NCBI GenBank assembly: GCA_000296795.1
Contig: BAFH01000003.1
Span: 124,401 to 188,400 of the forward strand
Direction: 5' to 3'
DNA length: 64,000 bases
Origin: Candidatus Jettenia caeni
GTDB taxonomy: Bacteria > Planctomycetota > Brocadiia > Brocadiales > Brocadiaceae
Shown: in pieces, positions 7,972 to 17,126 of the stretch
Layout: each line of letters starts with the position of its first letter
How positions within the stretch are numbered: position 1 is the stretch's first letter
Translations under genes and position numbers: made by a program
The notes under the pieces: model-generated
What the model saw: the letters and a program-made list of their open reading frames with translations, nothing else
What the model was told of the DNA's origin: nothing
Databases searched by the model: none

Positions 7972-10900
7972 ATGAAACTTTCCGATTTTTTAGATAATAA
8001 AGTCATTACCATAAATCTCAAAGCAAGGCACAGGGGAGCTGCGTTAAGTGAGATGGTGGAAATTCTCAAAAAAGCTGGGAAGATAAAAGACTCTGATACA
8101 ATAATAAAGGCACTTTTGGAACGTGAAGCAACTGGTACCACGGGTATTGGGCAAGGGATGGCTTTTCCCCATGCGAGAATTTATGGACTTAAGGATCCCG
8201 TAGTCCTGGTCGCTCTATCGCAATTGGGTGTCGATTTCAATGCAAGGGATGCAGAACTCGTCTATCTCTTTTTTCTCTTTTTAACTCCTACAGAGGAAAC
8301 ATCACTCCATCTTCAGATACTCTCAAAGACATTAGCGATTTTTAAAGATAAACAATTTCGTCGCTCACTTCAGCATGCCAAGACATCAAGCGATGCCTTC
8401 AGTATTATTCTTAATTATGAGAAGGGTGGAAAAGAGGTCTTTTTTCCTCTTTCTATAGATGAAATATACAGGGAACTTGGAACAAATCCTTTAGGACTGT
8501 CTGAATCAGAGGCAAAAAGACGACTTGAAAGTTATGGTCAAAATATTCTCAGAGAGGTGAAGAGGAAGAGTCTCATTCTGAGATTTATAGAAAATCTCTA
8601 TAATCTCCTTGCCATTCTTCTATGGATTGGCGGATCCCTTGCCTTTGTTGCTGATATGCCTCAGTTAGGATATGCCATATTTGCAGTGATATGTATTAAT
8701 GCTGTTTTTAGCTTTTGGCAGGAATATAAGGCAGAAAGGGCTTTGGAAGCTCTGAAGAAATTATTGCCCCGGAAAGCAAAGGTATTGAGGGATAGTAAAA
8801 ACAGGGAAATTCCCATTGAAGAGATTGTTCCTGGTGATATTATCATTTTGGAGGAGGGTGATAATATATCGGCTGATGCAAGGCTCATAGAGGCCTTTAA
8901 TATGAGAGTTGATAATTCTGCCCTTACTGGCGAGTCAAAACCTATCTACAAAACATCGGATGCTGTGCCGGAAGAAAGGGAATTTATGTGGACTGAATTT
9001 CCCAATATGGTATTTGCAGGGGCTACCGTGACTTCCGGAACAGGTAAGGCATCAGTAATTGCAACGGGGATGTATACTGAGATAGGACGGATTGCATCTC
9101 TTACTCAGGAACTTAAAGAAGAGAAAAGTCCTCTCCAGCGAGAGCTTGAGAAGGTTACAAAGATTGTTACCATGCTTGCTGTAGCGATGGGTGTTGCCTT
9201 CTTTTTCCTTGGCACGTATATAGGCGGTCTCAGTATTACCGCTGCATTTATTTTTGCCATCGGTATTATCGTTGCCAATGTTCCGGAGGGATTACTCCCT
9301 ACGGTAACCTTATCATTAGCTATAGCCGTTCAGAGGATGGCCAAAAGAAATGCCCTCATAAAGAAGCTTTCATCTGTAGAAACTCTTGGTTCGACTACCG
9401 TAATCTGTACAGATAAGACAGGCACCCTTACTACCAACGAGATGAGTGTAATAAGGATATTTGTTAATGGAAAGCTTATTAACGTTAGTGGTGCCAGATA
9501 TGAGCCGGCAGGAAATTTTTATTTTAGGGGGATAAGTCTTTCCAGGGAAGAAATAAGAAAGAATGGAATGTATCTTTTCTTTGATAGTTGTGTGTTATGT
9601 AACAATGCAGGTATGCTTCCTCCGGAAAGAGATGGTGAAAGGTGGGGTATTATGGGAGACCCTACTGAAGCCGCCTTGCTTGTTATGGCTGCTAAGGGAG
9701 GAGTCGATGTTGAGGAGAGGAGAAAGACTTTTCCACGGATTGGTCAACTCTCCTTCGAGTCTGTAAGGAAGAGAATGACCTCTATTAATCTGTCAGATAA
9801 CAAAAAACCTGTAGCTTATGTGAAAGGAGCGCCTAAGGAAATTTTGAGCCTCTGTACCGGTATAGTAATACATGGAAAAGCGGAAGCACTGGCAGACTCC
9901 ATGCGCGAGGCCATTATAGCAGGGAATGATTCCATGTCAAAAGAAGGGCTTCGGGTGTTAGGTATTGCATACAGGCCACTCAATTTTTCAGAAGGATTTA
10001 CCATTCAAAATACAGAAAAGGAGCTTATATTTTTGGGGCTGGCAGGCATGGCAGATCCTCCAAGGCCTGAGGTACCGGAGGTCATAAAACTATGCCACAG
10101 GGCGGGAATAAAGGTAGTTATGATTACCGGGGACTACGGTCTTACGGCCCTTTCGATAGCGAAGAAGATAGGTCTTGTAAAGACCCAAAATCCCAGGGTT
10201 ATAACAGGCTTAGAACTTGCCAGGATGGATGACGAAGCTCTTAAAAAAGTATTGCGGGATGAAGAGGTTATATTTGCCCGGGTATCACCAGAGCATAAGA
10301 TGAAAGTGGTTACAGCCTTCAAGGATATGGATGAGGTTGTAGCCGTGACTGGCGATGGGGTGAACGATGCCCCGGCCCTTAAGAAGGCTGATATAGGTGT
10401 TGCTATGGGAATAAGGGGTTCTGATGTGGCGAAAGAGGCATCGGCTATAATTCTGACCGATGACAACTTTGCTTCAATTGTTGCTGCTATCGAAGAAGGA
10501 AGAGCAGTCTTTGCCAATATAAAAAAATTTGTTACCTATATCTTTGCCAGTAATATTCCTGAAATAGTACCCTTCATAGTCTTTGTCTTATTCAAGATAC
10601 CTCTTCCTTTAACGGTCATGCAAATACTGGCTGTTGACTTAGGCACGGATATGGTTCCTGCGCTTGCATTGGGGACAGAGTCACCTGAGCGTGGAATTAT
10701 GGATAAACCTCCGAGACCTAAGAATAAGAGGCTTTTAGATATACCTTTACTCTTAAGGGCCTATTGCTTTCTGGGCCCTATGGAGGCCGTCGCCTGTATG
10801 GCAGGATTCTTCTTTATCTACTTCCAACATGGCTGGAGGCCAGGCGTAGAAATGCCGGACGCAGGACCTATTTACCTTACAGCCACTACCATGACCCTTG

Positions 10901-11178
10901 CTGCGATCATAGTAACCCAAATAGGAAATGTCTTTGCATGCAGAACCGATAGGGAATCGATCTTTAAGGTTGGCTTCTTTAGCAATAAATTAGTGCTATT
11001 GGGAATAGCATCAGAGTTAATAATTATTTCGGCTCTGGTGTATATTCCATTCCTGGAAAGGATATTTGGCCTTGCACCGATAGGGTTAAAGGAATGGGGA
11101 TTTCTTTCTGTTTTTGCTCCAACCCTCCTCTTAATAGAAGAAGGGAGGAAGTGGATAATGAGAAAGTGGCGGCAGTAA
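7972..11178 (+). CDS. PTS EIIA-P-type cation ATPase fusion
   Basis: 1068 residues from ATG 7972, which has GGAGGG six bases upstream; an in-frame TTG at 7954 is less likely. Residues 1-150 are a PtsN-type EIIA domain with the phospho-acceptor His67 in GIGQGMAFPHAR. From about residue 160 a complete P2-type ATPase follows: cation N-terminal domain (EIYRELGTNPLGLSESEAKRRL), actuator TGES (ALTGESKP), M4 NVPEGLLPTVTLSLA resembling Na+/K+- and Ca2+-pump M4, phosphorylation site Asp481 in CTDKTGTLTTNEM, hinge VTGDGVNDAPALKKADIG, and C-terminal transmembrane helices. The EIIA part is closely similar to the separate PtsN at 58.9 kb, so it probably arose by fusion of a ptsN duplicate. Transported ion unknown. 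The conserved His suggests the pump can be controlled by PTS phosphorylation. Confidence 0.88.
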   Translation: MKLSDFLDNKVITINLKARHRGAALSEMVEILKKAGKIKDSDTIIKALLEREATGTTGIGQGMAFPHARIYGLKDPVVLVALSQLGVDFNARDAELVYLFFLFLTPTEETSLHLQILSKTLAIFKDKQFRRSLQHAKTSSDAFSIILNYEKGGKEVFFPLSIDEIYRELGTNPLGLSESEAKRRLESYGQNILREVKRKSLILRFIENLYNLLAILLWIGGSLAFVADMPQLGYAIFAVICINAVFSFWQEYKAERALEALKKLLPRKAKVLRDSKNREIPIEEIVPGDIIILEEGDNISADARLIEAFNMRVDNSALTGESKPIYKTSDAVPEEREFMWTEFPNMVFAGATVTSGTGKASVIATGMYTEIGRIASLTQELKEEKSPLQRELEKVTKIVTMLAVAMGVAFFFLGTYIGGLSITAAFIFAIGIIVANVPEGLLPTVTLSLAIAVQRMAKRNALIKKLSSVETLGSTTVICTDKTGTLTTNEMSVIRIFVNGKLINVSGARYEPAGNFYFRGISLSREEIRKNGMYLFFDSCVLCNNAGMLPPERDGERWGIMGDPTEAALLVMAAKGGVDVEERRKTFPRIGQLSFESVRKRMTSINLSDNKKPVAYVKGAPKEILSLCTGIVIHGKAEALADSMREAIIAGNDSMSKEGLRVLGIAYRPLNFSEGFTIQNTEKELIFLGLAGMADPPRPEVPEVIKLCHRAGIKVVMITGDYGLTALSIAKKIGLVKTQNPRVITGLELARMDDEALKKVLRDEEVIFARVSPEHKMKVVTAFKDMDEVVAVTGDGVNDAPALKKADIGVAMGIRGSDVAKEASAIILTDDNFASIVAAIEEGRAVFANIKKFVTYIFASNIPEIVPFIVFVLFKIPLPLTVMQILAVDLGTDMVPALALGTESPERGIMDKPPRPKNKRLLDIPLLLRAYCFLGPMEAVACMAGFFFIYFQHGWRPGVEMPDAGPIYLTATTMTLAAIIVTQIGNVFACRTDRESIFKVGFFSNKLVLLGIASELIIISALVYIPFLERIFGLAPIGLKEWGFLSVFAPTLLLIEEGRKWIMRKWRQ

Positions 11179-11526
11179 ACATTTTCGTTCCTGCCAGTAT
11201 TTTTAAATCAGGTAATCTGGGAAAGGTATCAAATTCCTATTATTGTCAATATTTTATTGTTTTCGGCTTGATTTCCGGGTTTGGCTCTGATAAAAAACAG
11301 AAACTGTATGGATATAATAACTTGTCAAGCGTCCGGCCGGTATAGGCAATTTACAGAGAAATACTCCTGTACCTCTGGCATGAGGAGCGTAAAATCTTAC
11401 GATTTCTTCTTATAAAAAAACGGAGTTGGTGTAGGGCAAGGCTTTAGCCTTGCCGTGAGCAATGAGGATATACCATAATTCTCATGAAGCTTCTATAGAG
11501 ATGACTATCTAACTGAGGGATTTTAG
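11179..11526. other. Intergenic region with a short palindromic repeat
   Basis: 348 bases without a supportable gene. It contains the palindrome described at 11435-11454. No clear terminator follows the ATPase gene. Confidence 0.4.
11435..11454. repeat. REP-like perfect palindrome
   Basis: GGCAAGGCTTTAGCCTTGCC reads as a 9-bp perfect stem with a 2-nt loop, preceded by GTAG. Short GC-rich palindromes of this style are often dispersed in bacterial genomes; a different one with a similar GTAGGG lead lies at 34763-34779. Confidence 0.5.
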
Positions 11527-12384
11527 ATGAAGTCGATTAGCGATATTTTTGCAAAGACCTACGAAACACAAGAGGGATTATGCTTCGTCGTAATGCCATT
11601 TTCAGAAAATCTAAGCGAGATTTACGAAAGAGTGCTCAAACCATCGGTTACGAGCGAGCCCCTTCTCATGCGCTGTATTCGTGGTGATGAAGTATATACG
11701 GACAAGCCAATAATGGGTGATGTCTGGGAGTTCATTCAGAAGGCTGAGATTGTTATTGCCGATTTAACTGGGAGAAACCCAAACGTGCTTTACGAGCTTG
11801 GCCTTTGTCATGCGCTCTGGAAGAAGGTCGTCATGATTGCCCAATCTATTGAGGACTTGCCTTTTGACCTTCGCCATTTTCGGGCGATTATCTATAAACA
11901 CACACTACGCGGCGCTGATGAGTTGCGGGAGAACTTAGTAAGCGCAATTATGGAACTGCGTGCGTTGCCATCCGCATCGGGAGGAGTCGGATTTCTCCGG
12001 GATGACCCCGATTCTCTCAAGGAATTCGATGGAATCCGGGTTATTGCGAAGAAAGACACTTCATCCCCAACGCGAATTGTAATCAGACGAGCGCATACGA
12101 CTCAGATAAAGTATCCAACCATCACCATCTCAGTTTCTACGATAAATGTGACTGAGGATGGAGAGACCGAGTTCAGTATTGGGTATATAATGGCTGGTTC
12201 CCGTATTCCAGAAAGCTTAAAAATTAAACTATATCCGTCCCAGTACATGACGGTTCGTAATACACGCTCCGTTCAGCTATTTTACCTGACCCTGAACGCG
12301 ATTGATCCGGAGCGGAAGAGTGCGCTAATCGATATCGTTCCGCTACTAGCAGAAGAAGGTGAAGTGCCATCTGCATCAGGCTAA
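11527..12384 (+). CDS. TIR/nucleoside 2-deoxyribosyltransferase-like protein
   Basis: 285 residues. Residues about 15-140 have the flavodoxin-like fold pattern shared by nucleoside 2-deoxyribosyltransferases and bacterial TIR-like domains: FVVMPFSENLSEIYERVLKP, then DKPIMGDVWEFIQKAEIVIADLTGRNPNVLYELGLCHAL, in which the Asp-Leu-Thr and the Glu of NVLYELG are the usual nucleotide-site residues. Residues 170-285 form a separate beta-rich domain I cannot name. Proteins of this class often act as NAD+/nucleotide sensors or effectors in defence and signalling, but nothing adjacent proves that here. The gene stands alone between palindromic repeats, which fits recent mobility. Confidence 0.6.
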   Translation: MKSISDIFAKTYETQEGLCFVVMPFSENLSEIYERVLKPSVTSEPLLMRCIRGDEVYTDKPIMGDVWEFIQKAEIVIADLTGRNPNVLYELGLCHALWKKVVMIAQSIEDLPFDLRHFRAIIYKHTLRGADELRENLVSAIMELRALPSASGGVGFLRDDPDSLKEFDGIRVIAKKDTSSPTRIVIRRAHTTQIKYPTITISVSTINVTEDGETEFSIGYIMAGSRIPESLKIKLYPSQYMTVRNTRSVQLFYLTLNAIDPERKSALIDIVPLLAEEGEVPSASG

Positions 12385-12496
12385 GGGTGCCGTTCTCTGA
12401 GAGGAATGTGTCCACTTTTTTCCTCGAGAAAGATTTACTCTTACCCGCATTTTTTGCCACAAAGGGCAGGGCAATCGCATTAAAATGAGAATTGTA

Positions 12497-12587
12497 GGCG
12501 GCACTGACAAACTCCGTTTGTCAGTGTTTTCTATTCCCTTTGTACATTCAAACAGACACGGACAAACCATTCCTGCTCAGGGCATAC
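12497..12587. repeat. Palindromic element, copy A
   Basis: Starts GGCGGCACTGACAAAC. CACTGACAAA (12502-12511) pairs with TTTGTCAGTG (12517-12526), followed by TTTT, so it could also end transcription of the upstream gene. Its right part (ACGGACAAACCATTCC) matches the element at 38193-38311, over which about three quarters of aligned bases are identical. It lacks the right terminal inverted repeat, so it is a truncated copy. Confidence 0.6.
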
Positions 12588-12661
12588 AGAAAATAATTAA
12601 GATGCGGTCGTGTCCAGTATCGGTCTTATGATAGTCACAGAAAAGTACCACATTACGCTGC

Positions 12662-13978
12662 TCATATCTCTCTCAAATATCCCCAGGTGTGGAGTTTGTC
12701 TGAGTCCTCAAACCATCTCTCTCCAATGTCGTCTCTGTAGTAGACGTGTGGTATGATGATGTTTTTGATTCTTTTGTAGACTTGTGCTTGTGCTTCTTTC
12801 ATTGTTTGTCCTGTTCCGCATACGATGAGCACAACTCCTGTGTTTCCTGTAACAATCCATTTATCATTGACGAGTTTAACATCTTCGATGTGCACTCCTT
12901 CCGCTGGTTTTTTCTTGAAGTGTATGATTGAGTCTTTTGATTTGATCTTGAATGTTTCTTTGTCATTAAAGGGGAATGGTGGTACGACGAGCCGTACGCC
13001 TATTTGAAATCCTTTTTTAGTTTTGAACTCTTTGAGCTTTCCTGTCGCAATGCCGTGGAGGAATTCTCCGATGGGTGTGAGCATCCCTTCCTGTTGTATA
13101 CTGATGGTTGGGTAGCCGAAGCGAGATGTCCACTCGAGCGGATAGATACCGTTGTTATTCACAATGCAGTTGATGTCGATATAACCTGCGTAACGTTCTT
13201 CCGCGAGTTTTTGTTCGAACTTTTTGAGTGTTGCATTAAAGATCTTGTTCGGTCCTGACCAGAACATCGAAGTTCCCATTTCTCCTGTTGACGGTCCCAG
13301 GTTTCCGGGAAAGAGTTTTTTGTGTTCAAAGTTGATGTTGATAGGGTAGACGAATTCTTTCCCGTTGAAGAATGCTCCGACTGCGATTTCTACTCCTGTG
13401 ATGCGTTTTTGGAGCTGGAAGACCGGTATTTTTTTCGCGAGCGCTTTTTTGTAATCTTCGAGCACTTGTATGACGTCTTTTCCGTCTTCTTCTTCTCCGA
13501 CAAAAAGGAGTCCTTTTGTGTTTTGTGATTCTCCGCTTGGCTTAATGACATAGCGTCCGGGGTTTTGGTAAACGTAGGTTATGGCATCTTCGAAATTTGT
13601 GAACTCTTTGTAGAGGATGATGGGTATGCCGTGCTTTTTAAGTTCTTCTTGTCCGAAGGTGCGGTCATCTTCGAGCTTGTCCGTGTAGGGTGTTCCTCCG
13701 ATTACATTTTTTCCTTGTTGTCGTAATCGTTGTGCTTTTGCTCCTTGGCCAAGCACGTCGTCAAAGATGATTACATCTGCCCAGGCGACTTCTGTTTCCC
13801 AATTGTCTACTTTTTGTATAAATCCGTCGCCGACTTCTTTTTCATCTTCACTTTCAGTGTAAAACTTAACAGAGTGTCCTTCCCTGGCGACATGCCATGC
13901 GACGTCGGCAATCAAAGCGTCGATAGTAACGAAAAGAAAATTTTTCGGAGTCGGAGTAAGGGTTTTTTGTTCGTTCAA
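12662..13978 (-). CDS. PurD-like phosphoribosylamine-glycine ligase (ATP-grasp)
   Basis: 438 residues, TTG start with GAGG upstream. It resembles glycinamide ribonucleotide synthetase: the N-terminal domain binds the substrate (FLFVTIDALIADVAWHVAREGH), then an ATP-grasp fold with RYVIKPSGE, TGVEIAVGAFFNGKE, the metal-binding segment GYIDINCIVNNNGIYPLEWTSRFGYP, and a C-terminal biotin-carboxylase-like region. The glycine-site segment around LFPGNLGPSTGEMGTSMFW matches PurD (NxGPxTGGMG). It differs from standard PurD in several places and may be a paralogue with another amine substrate. The coding strand is rich in AAA/GAA, unlike its neighbours, so transfer is possible. No purine genes adjoin it. 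Confidence 0.65.
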   Translation of the reverse strand: MNEQKTLTPTPKNFLFVTIDALIADVAWHVAREGHSVKFYTESEDEKEVGDGFIQKVDNWETEVAWADVIIFDDVLGQGAKAQRLRQQGKNVIGGTPYTDKLEDDRTFGQEELKKHGIPIILYKEFTNFEDAITYVYQNPGRYVIKPSGESQNTKGLLFVGEEEDGKDVIQVLEDYKKALAKKIPVFQLQKRITGVEIAVGAFFNGKEFVYPININFEHKKLFPGNLGPSTGEMGTSMFWSGPNKIFNATLKKFEQKLAEERYAGYIDINCIVNNNGIYPLEWTSRFGYPTISIQQEGMLTPIGEFLHGIATGKLKEFKTKKGFQIGVRLVVPPFPFNDKETFKIKSKDSIIHFKKKPAEGVHIEDVKLVNDKWIVTGNTGVVLIVCGTGQTMKEAQAQVYKRIKNIIIPHVYYRDDIGERWFEDSDKLHTWGYLREI

Positions 13979-14306
13979 TAGTGCCTCGCCATATGATAAA
14001 AAGATGAACAGAAATTGCTTTTTCCTTTGTGGATATAGATATAATAAGATAAACCTGAAGAAAATTGCAAGGTATTTAATTCTTTTGATGTGGTGAAAAT
14101 GGAAGAAGACATATCTTTTCAGATGTGTGGAATTTCAATAATGACATGAATATTCCGGGGAGGCTGCGTGCCGATGGGAATTTTGCTGATATGTATAATA
14201 TCCTCATATTCTCTTAGGCATGTGGTTTTTTATCTCGCGGGAATGCAATTTTGGTTATGATTGTTTCCTGGAAAAATCCTAGATAGATTTCGTTGCTCCG
14301 TGAAGC
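13979..14306. other. Intergenic region
   Basis: 328 bases between two minus-strand genes. I see no gene, RNA or strong hairpin. Confidence 0.4.
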
Positions 14307-15725
14307 TTACCATCCGAATTGTTTACCAACCTCCTCCGCTGTCTCGCGTTTTCGCGCAACGGTGATAACGCCATTTTGAGCTATAATCTTGGCTGGTGAC
14401 GAGAGCAGGCAGTGGTGTGAGGCTAGTGAATCCTGGTAAGCCCCTGTATCGAAGAATGTGATGTACAGTGATTTATCGTTCTGCTCTAAATCCTCCAATC
14501 TGGGTAAAGATACATAATTACTGTTGCCGGTATACTTGTCATCCGAATCGCACGAAGACCCGGCAAGCCATACGCGGGATAAACGTTCGGCGTTCAGGTA
14601 GTTTACCGGAACGACATGCCATTTCTGGTGAATTGCCCACGTATCGGGTAGGTCATTGATAAAACTGCCATCAATAATGTACCACCATGAAGCTGTAGAT
14701 TTTGGTATGGGTTTTTGAGAGATGATTCTGTAGATAGTGATTTGTGCAGGCGCCACGAGATACCTTCCCCATTCAACGATAATGTTTGGGTGTGGAATTC
14801 CACGCCGGTCTGCTATTTCCTTCAGGGTTCTTAGCAATCGTTTGACAATACTATCGGCTGAATACATTTTGCGCTTTATATAGGGAACGGCAAAGCCGCC
14901 GCCGAGATTAATGGTGTCGAGCGTGGGGTTCATAGCCTTAAGTTTAATGTAAACATCCATTACTTTTTTTAAGGGAGAAATCATATCTTCTAACTTAATG
15001 ATCTGTGACCCAATATGGTAATGGAGTATTTTCAGGTTACGGATGCGTCCAAGTTCTAAGAGTTCCCGTCCGGGAAAGCCGAAGCGATCAATCCGTTTAT
15101 CCCAGTGTGATTGTACTTTGATCTCCGGATCTACACGGATGCCGAGTTCTCCCCGGTATTCCTTCAGAGAATCAAGCTCATAACGGTCTTCAATGATAGG
15201 GACAATATCAAGTCCTTTTTGTTTCAATTCGTAAATGAGACCAAGGTACTTATTGGTCTTGGGGCCGTTGCAGATAACCTTTATTTGCCGGGAAAACTGT
15301 TCCTGTTCCCACATTCTTTTGACTATCCATAGCTCATTAACCGATCCCACCTCGATATGCGCACCTTCGGAGATAATAGGTAAGACAAATTCCTTATTCT
15401 GATTCACCTTCATGGGATAATGAAAATAGAATTTGCCGCGGTATTTGTTGAGCCGGATATAATATTTGAAGGTGTTGATGAGTTCGTTTAAACGTTCCTC
15501 AATCACAAAAGGAAATACGACCTCAAGCGGGGTACCAAATCGCTTTACAAGATCGTGTATATTATACTGATAATTACCCTCACGTACGATGAGCTCTGCA
15601 TTTGAGGAGACATCGAAATGTTTTGTGGCAAGCTCCTCAATACCCAATTTCCACTTATGCCGTATATTATGTTTTTTCGTTTTCGTTTTGTCTTTTTTCT
15701 TCTTTACTTTATCTTTTTTATTCAT
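14307..15725 (-). CDS. speA: SpeA-type arginine decarboxylase, short form
   Basis: 472 residues. A PLP-dependent alanine-racemase-fold decarboxylase whose motifs match biosynthetic arginine decarboxylase (arginine to agmatine, first step to polyamines): the PLP lysine in HYPMKVNQNKE, LKILHYHIGSQI, LGGGFAVPY, VEWGRYLVAPA and the SpeA-type LPDTWAIHQKWHVVP. The C-terminal cysteine region AGSSCDSDDKY supplies the second half of the dimeric active site. It is shorter than E. coli SpeA (about 650 residues) and has a Lys-rich N-terminus (MNKKDKVKKKKDK). A second, unrelated arginine decarboxylase lies 0.7 kb away and is broken, so this copy may be the working one. Confidence 0.8.
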   Translation of the reverse strand: MNKKDKVKKKKDKTKTKKHNIRHKWKLGIEELATKHFDVSSNAELIVREGNYQYNIHDLVKRFGTPLEVVFPFVIEERLNELINTFKYYIRLNKYRGKFYFHYPMKVNQNKEFVLPIISEGAHIEVGSVNELWIVKRMWEQEQFSRQIKVICNGPKTNKYLGLIYELKQKGLDIVPIIEDRYELDSLKEYRGELGIRVDPEIKVQSHWDKRIDRFGFPGRELLELGRIRNLKILHYHIGSQIIKLEDMISPLKKVMDVYIKLKAMNPTLDTINLGGGFAVPYIKRKMYSADSIVKRLLRTLKEIADRRGIPHPNIIVEWGRYLVAPAQITIYRIISQKPIPKSTASWWYIIDGSFINDLPDTWAIHQKWHVVPVNYLNAERLSRVWLAGSSCDSDDKYTGNSNYVSLPRLEDLEQNDKSLYITFFDTGAYQDSLASHHCLLSSPAKIIAQNGVITVARKRETAEEVGKQFGW

Positions 15726-16413
15726 GGATGTTAAAAAGGGTAATGATTCTTTTGATAGGGATAATGTTTATTGAAACCTTTGAAAACGTGCTTATAGGTG
15801 AACTGAACGGCCGGGTATATTTGTGACATGGACGTTGAGTCAAGAACTTCTCCATTCCCATGAAGAACTCTCTGAAAGAGAATTCAGTTGTATTTCGACC
15901 GAGGTAGTAATATTAGTTATTCTATGATATTGTATAGACGAAGCTCTTCTTTATCAAAGGAGTTATTTGGTCTTGCATAGAGAAGCTCATCAATATCATC
16001 TCACGTTAAAACAAGAAGTTATAAAAAATAATTATAAGTATGTATTGTAACAAATTTAAGGAATTAAATAACACAAAATTTTAATAAATACAATATATTT
16101 TTCAAATTTTTACAAGGAAATAACCCACTTTTCTCTATTTTTCTGAAATTATTTCTATCTTTAAAGATAGATTGAATCTCATAACCTCAATTCAACAAGA
16201 ATGAATAAAGACTCAATGATAGATATATCGTTTCTCTTTTGTAGTGTTTCATGGAAAACGGCGAACTAGGAAATATAAGGATTTTACCGTAAAAAGGCAT
16301 TTTCAATCCCTGGAAATTTTATTGCATTTCGTGGAGAAATTTGTTTCACTAAATCGGGTTTCATTAGGTTCTGTATCTATACTGCATAAACTATTGAAAG
16401 GAGCCAATCTATT
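15726..16413. other. Long AT-rich divergent intergenic region
   Basis: 688 bases between the divergent speA and pyruvoyl decarboxylase genes; no supportable gene. A perfect 16-nt palindrome CTATCTTTAAAGATAG lies at 16155-16170 and could be an operator. GAAAGGAG at 16395-16402 is the ribosome site of the gene that follows. The block 16020-16140 is extremely AT-rich. Confidence 0.45.
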
Positions 16414-16933
16414 ATGATGATACCAAGGTTGGTGTTCTTTACCAAAGGGGTAGGAAAGCATAAAGACAAATTGCAGTCGTTTGAACTTGCCCTGAGGAAA
16501 GCAGGGATTGAGAAATGCAACTTGGTAAGGGTTTCGAGTATCTTTCCGCCAAATTGCAAAATTGTTACAAGAGAACAGGGCGTTACAATGCTAAAAGCAG
16601 GACAAGTGATTTTTTGTGTTATGAGTGAAAACTCCACCAGTGAGCCCAACCGTATGATCTCATCATCTGTTGGCATGGCTGTACCCTCTGAGCATGCGCA
16701 CTACGGATATCTCAGTGAGCACCATGCATTTGGTGAGACTGAAGGGAAATCGGGTGATTATGCAGAGGACCTTAGGTATCGAATTTGATCCGGCAAAGAA
16801 CTACGATGAGCGTAAAGAGATCTATAGAATGAGTGGCAAAATCGTAAAAACAAGGAATATTACACAAGCTGCACGGGGAGATAAGAATGGTTTGTGGACT
16901 ACGGTAGTCGCTGCAGCCGTGTTTATTTTATAA
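16414..16933 (+). pseudogene. Pyruvoyl-dependent arginine decarboxylase, frameshifted by a deletion
   Basis: The first frame (16414-16788) encodes the N-terminal part: FFTKGVGKH, the self-cleavage site VSSIFPP where the second Ser becomes the pyruvoyl group, and [19 protein letters not shown]. Another frame continues with [20 protein letters not shown] through [15 protein letters not shown] to the stop at 16933. Intact relatives have about nine residues (LAA-ML-TT type) between the GDYAED and LGIEFDP blocks; here one base remains, implying loss of 26 bases. ACCTT, present once at the join, is what a slippage deletion between two ACCTT copies would leave. The gene should be inactive unless this is an assembly error. 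The ribosome site is intact and the rest is well conserved, so the damage looks recent. Confidence 0.8.
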
Positions 16934-17058
16934 TCCTGTTTTATGCGATCTAAAAAAATGATTACCTTCCTAAAATATCTACAGTATAACACATCAAACA
17001 GTATTGAACTAATGAGTATTTTTCTATTTTAACAGTGAGAATTTTACCATGAAAGGGT

Positions 17059-17111
17059 GACATGAACAAACCATGTCCCTGTATGCATTGAACAGGGATG
17101 GTCTGTCCGTG
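17059..17111. repeat. Palindromic element, copy C
   Basis: An imperfect hairpin: ACAAACCATGTCCCTGT on the left pairs with ACAGGGATGGTCTGT on the right. It matches the right end of the element at 38193-38311 (GGACATGGTTTGTCCGTG). It sits between the broken decarboxylase and argJ and may act as a terminator. Confidence 0.55.
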
Positions 17112-17126
17112 TTTGACTGATATACC

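Noticed and set aside
13004-13981. Several plus-strand ORFs opposite the PurD-like gene, and similar antisense ORFs over hppA, cas7-11 and the PTS genes
   Set aside because: They are shadows of strongly conserved genes on the other strand, with unlikely composition and no ribosome sites.
16020-16140. Very AT-rich block as a replication origin
   Set aside because: No DnaA boxes or dnaA/dnaN neighbours; simple promoter-type AT richness.
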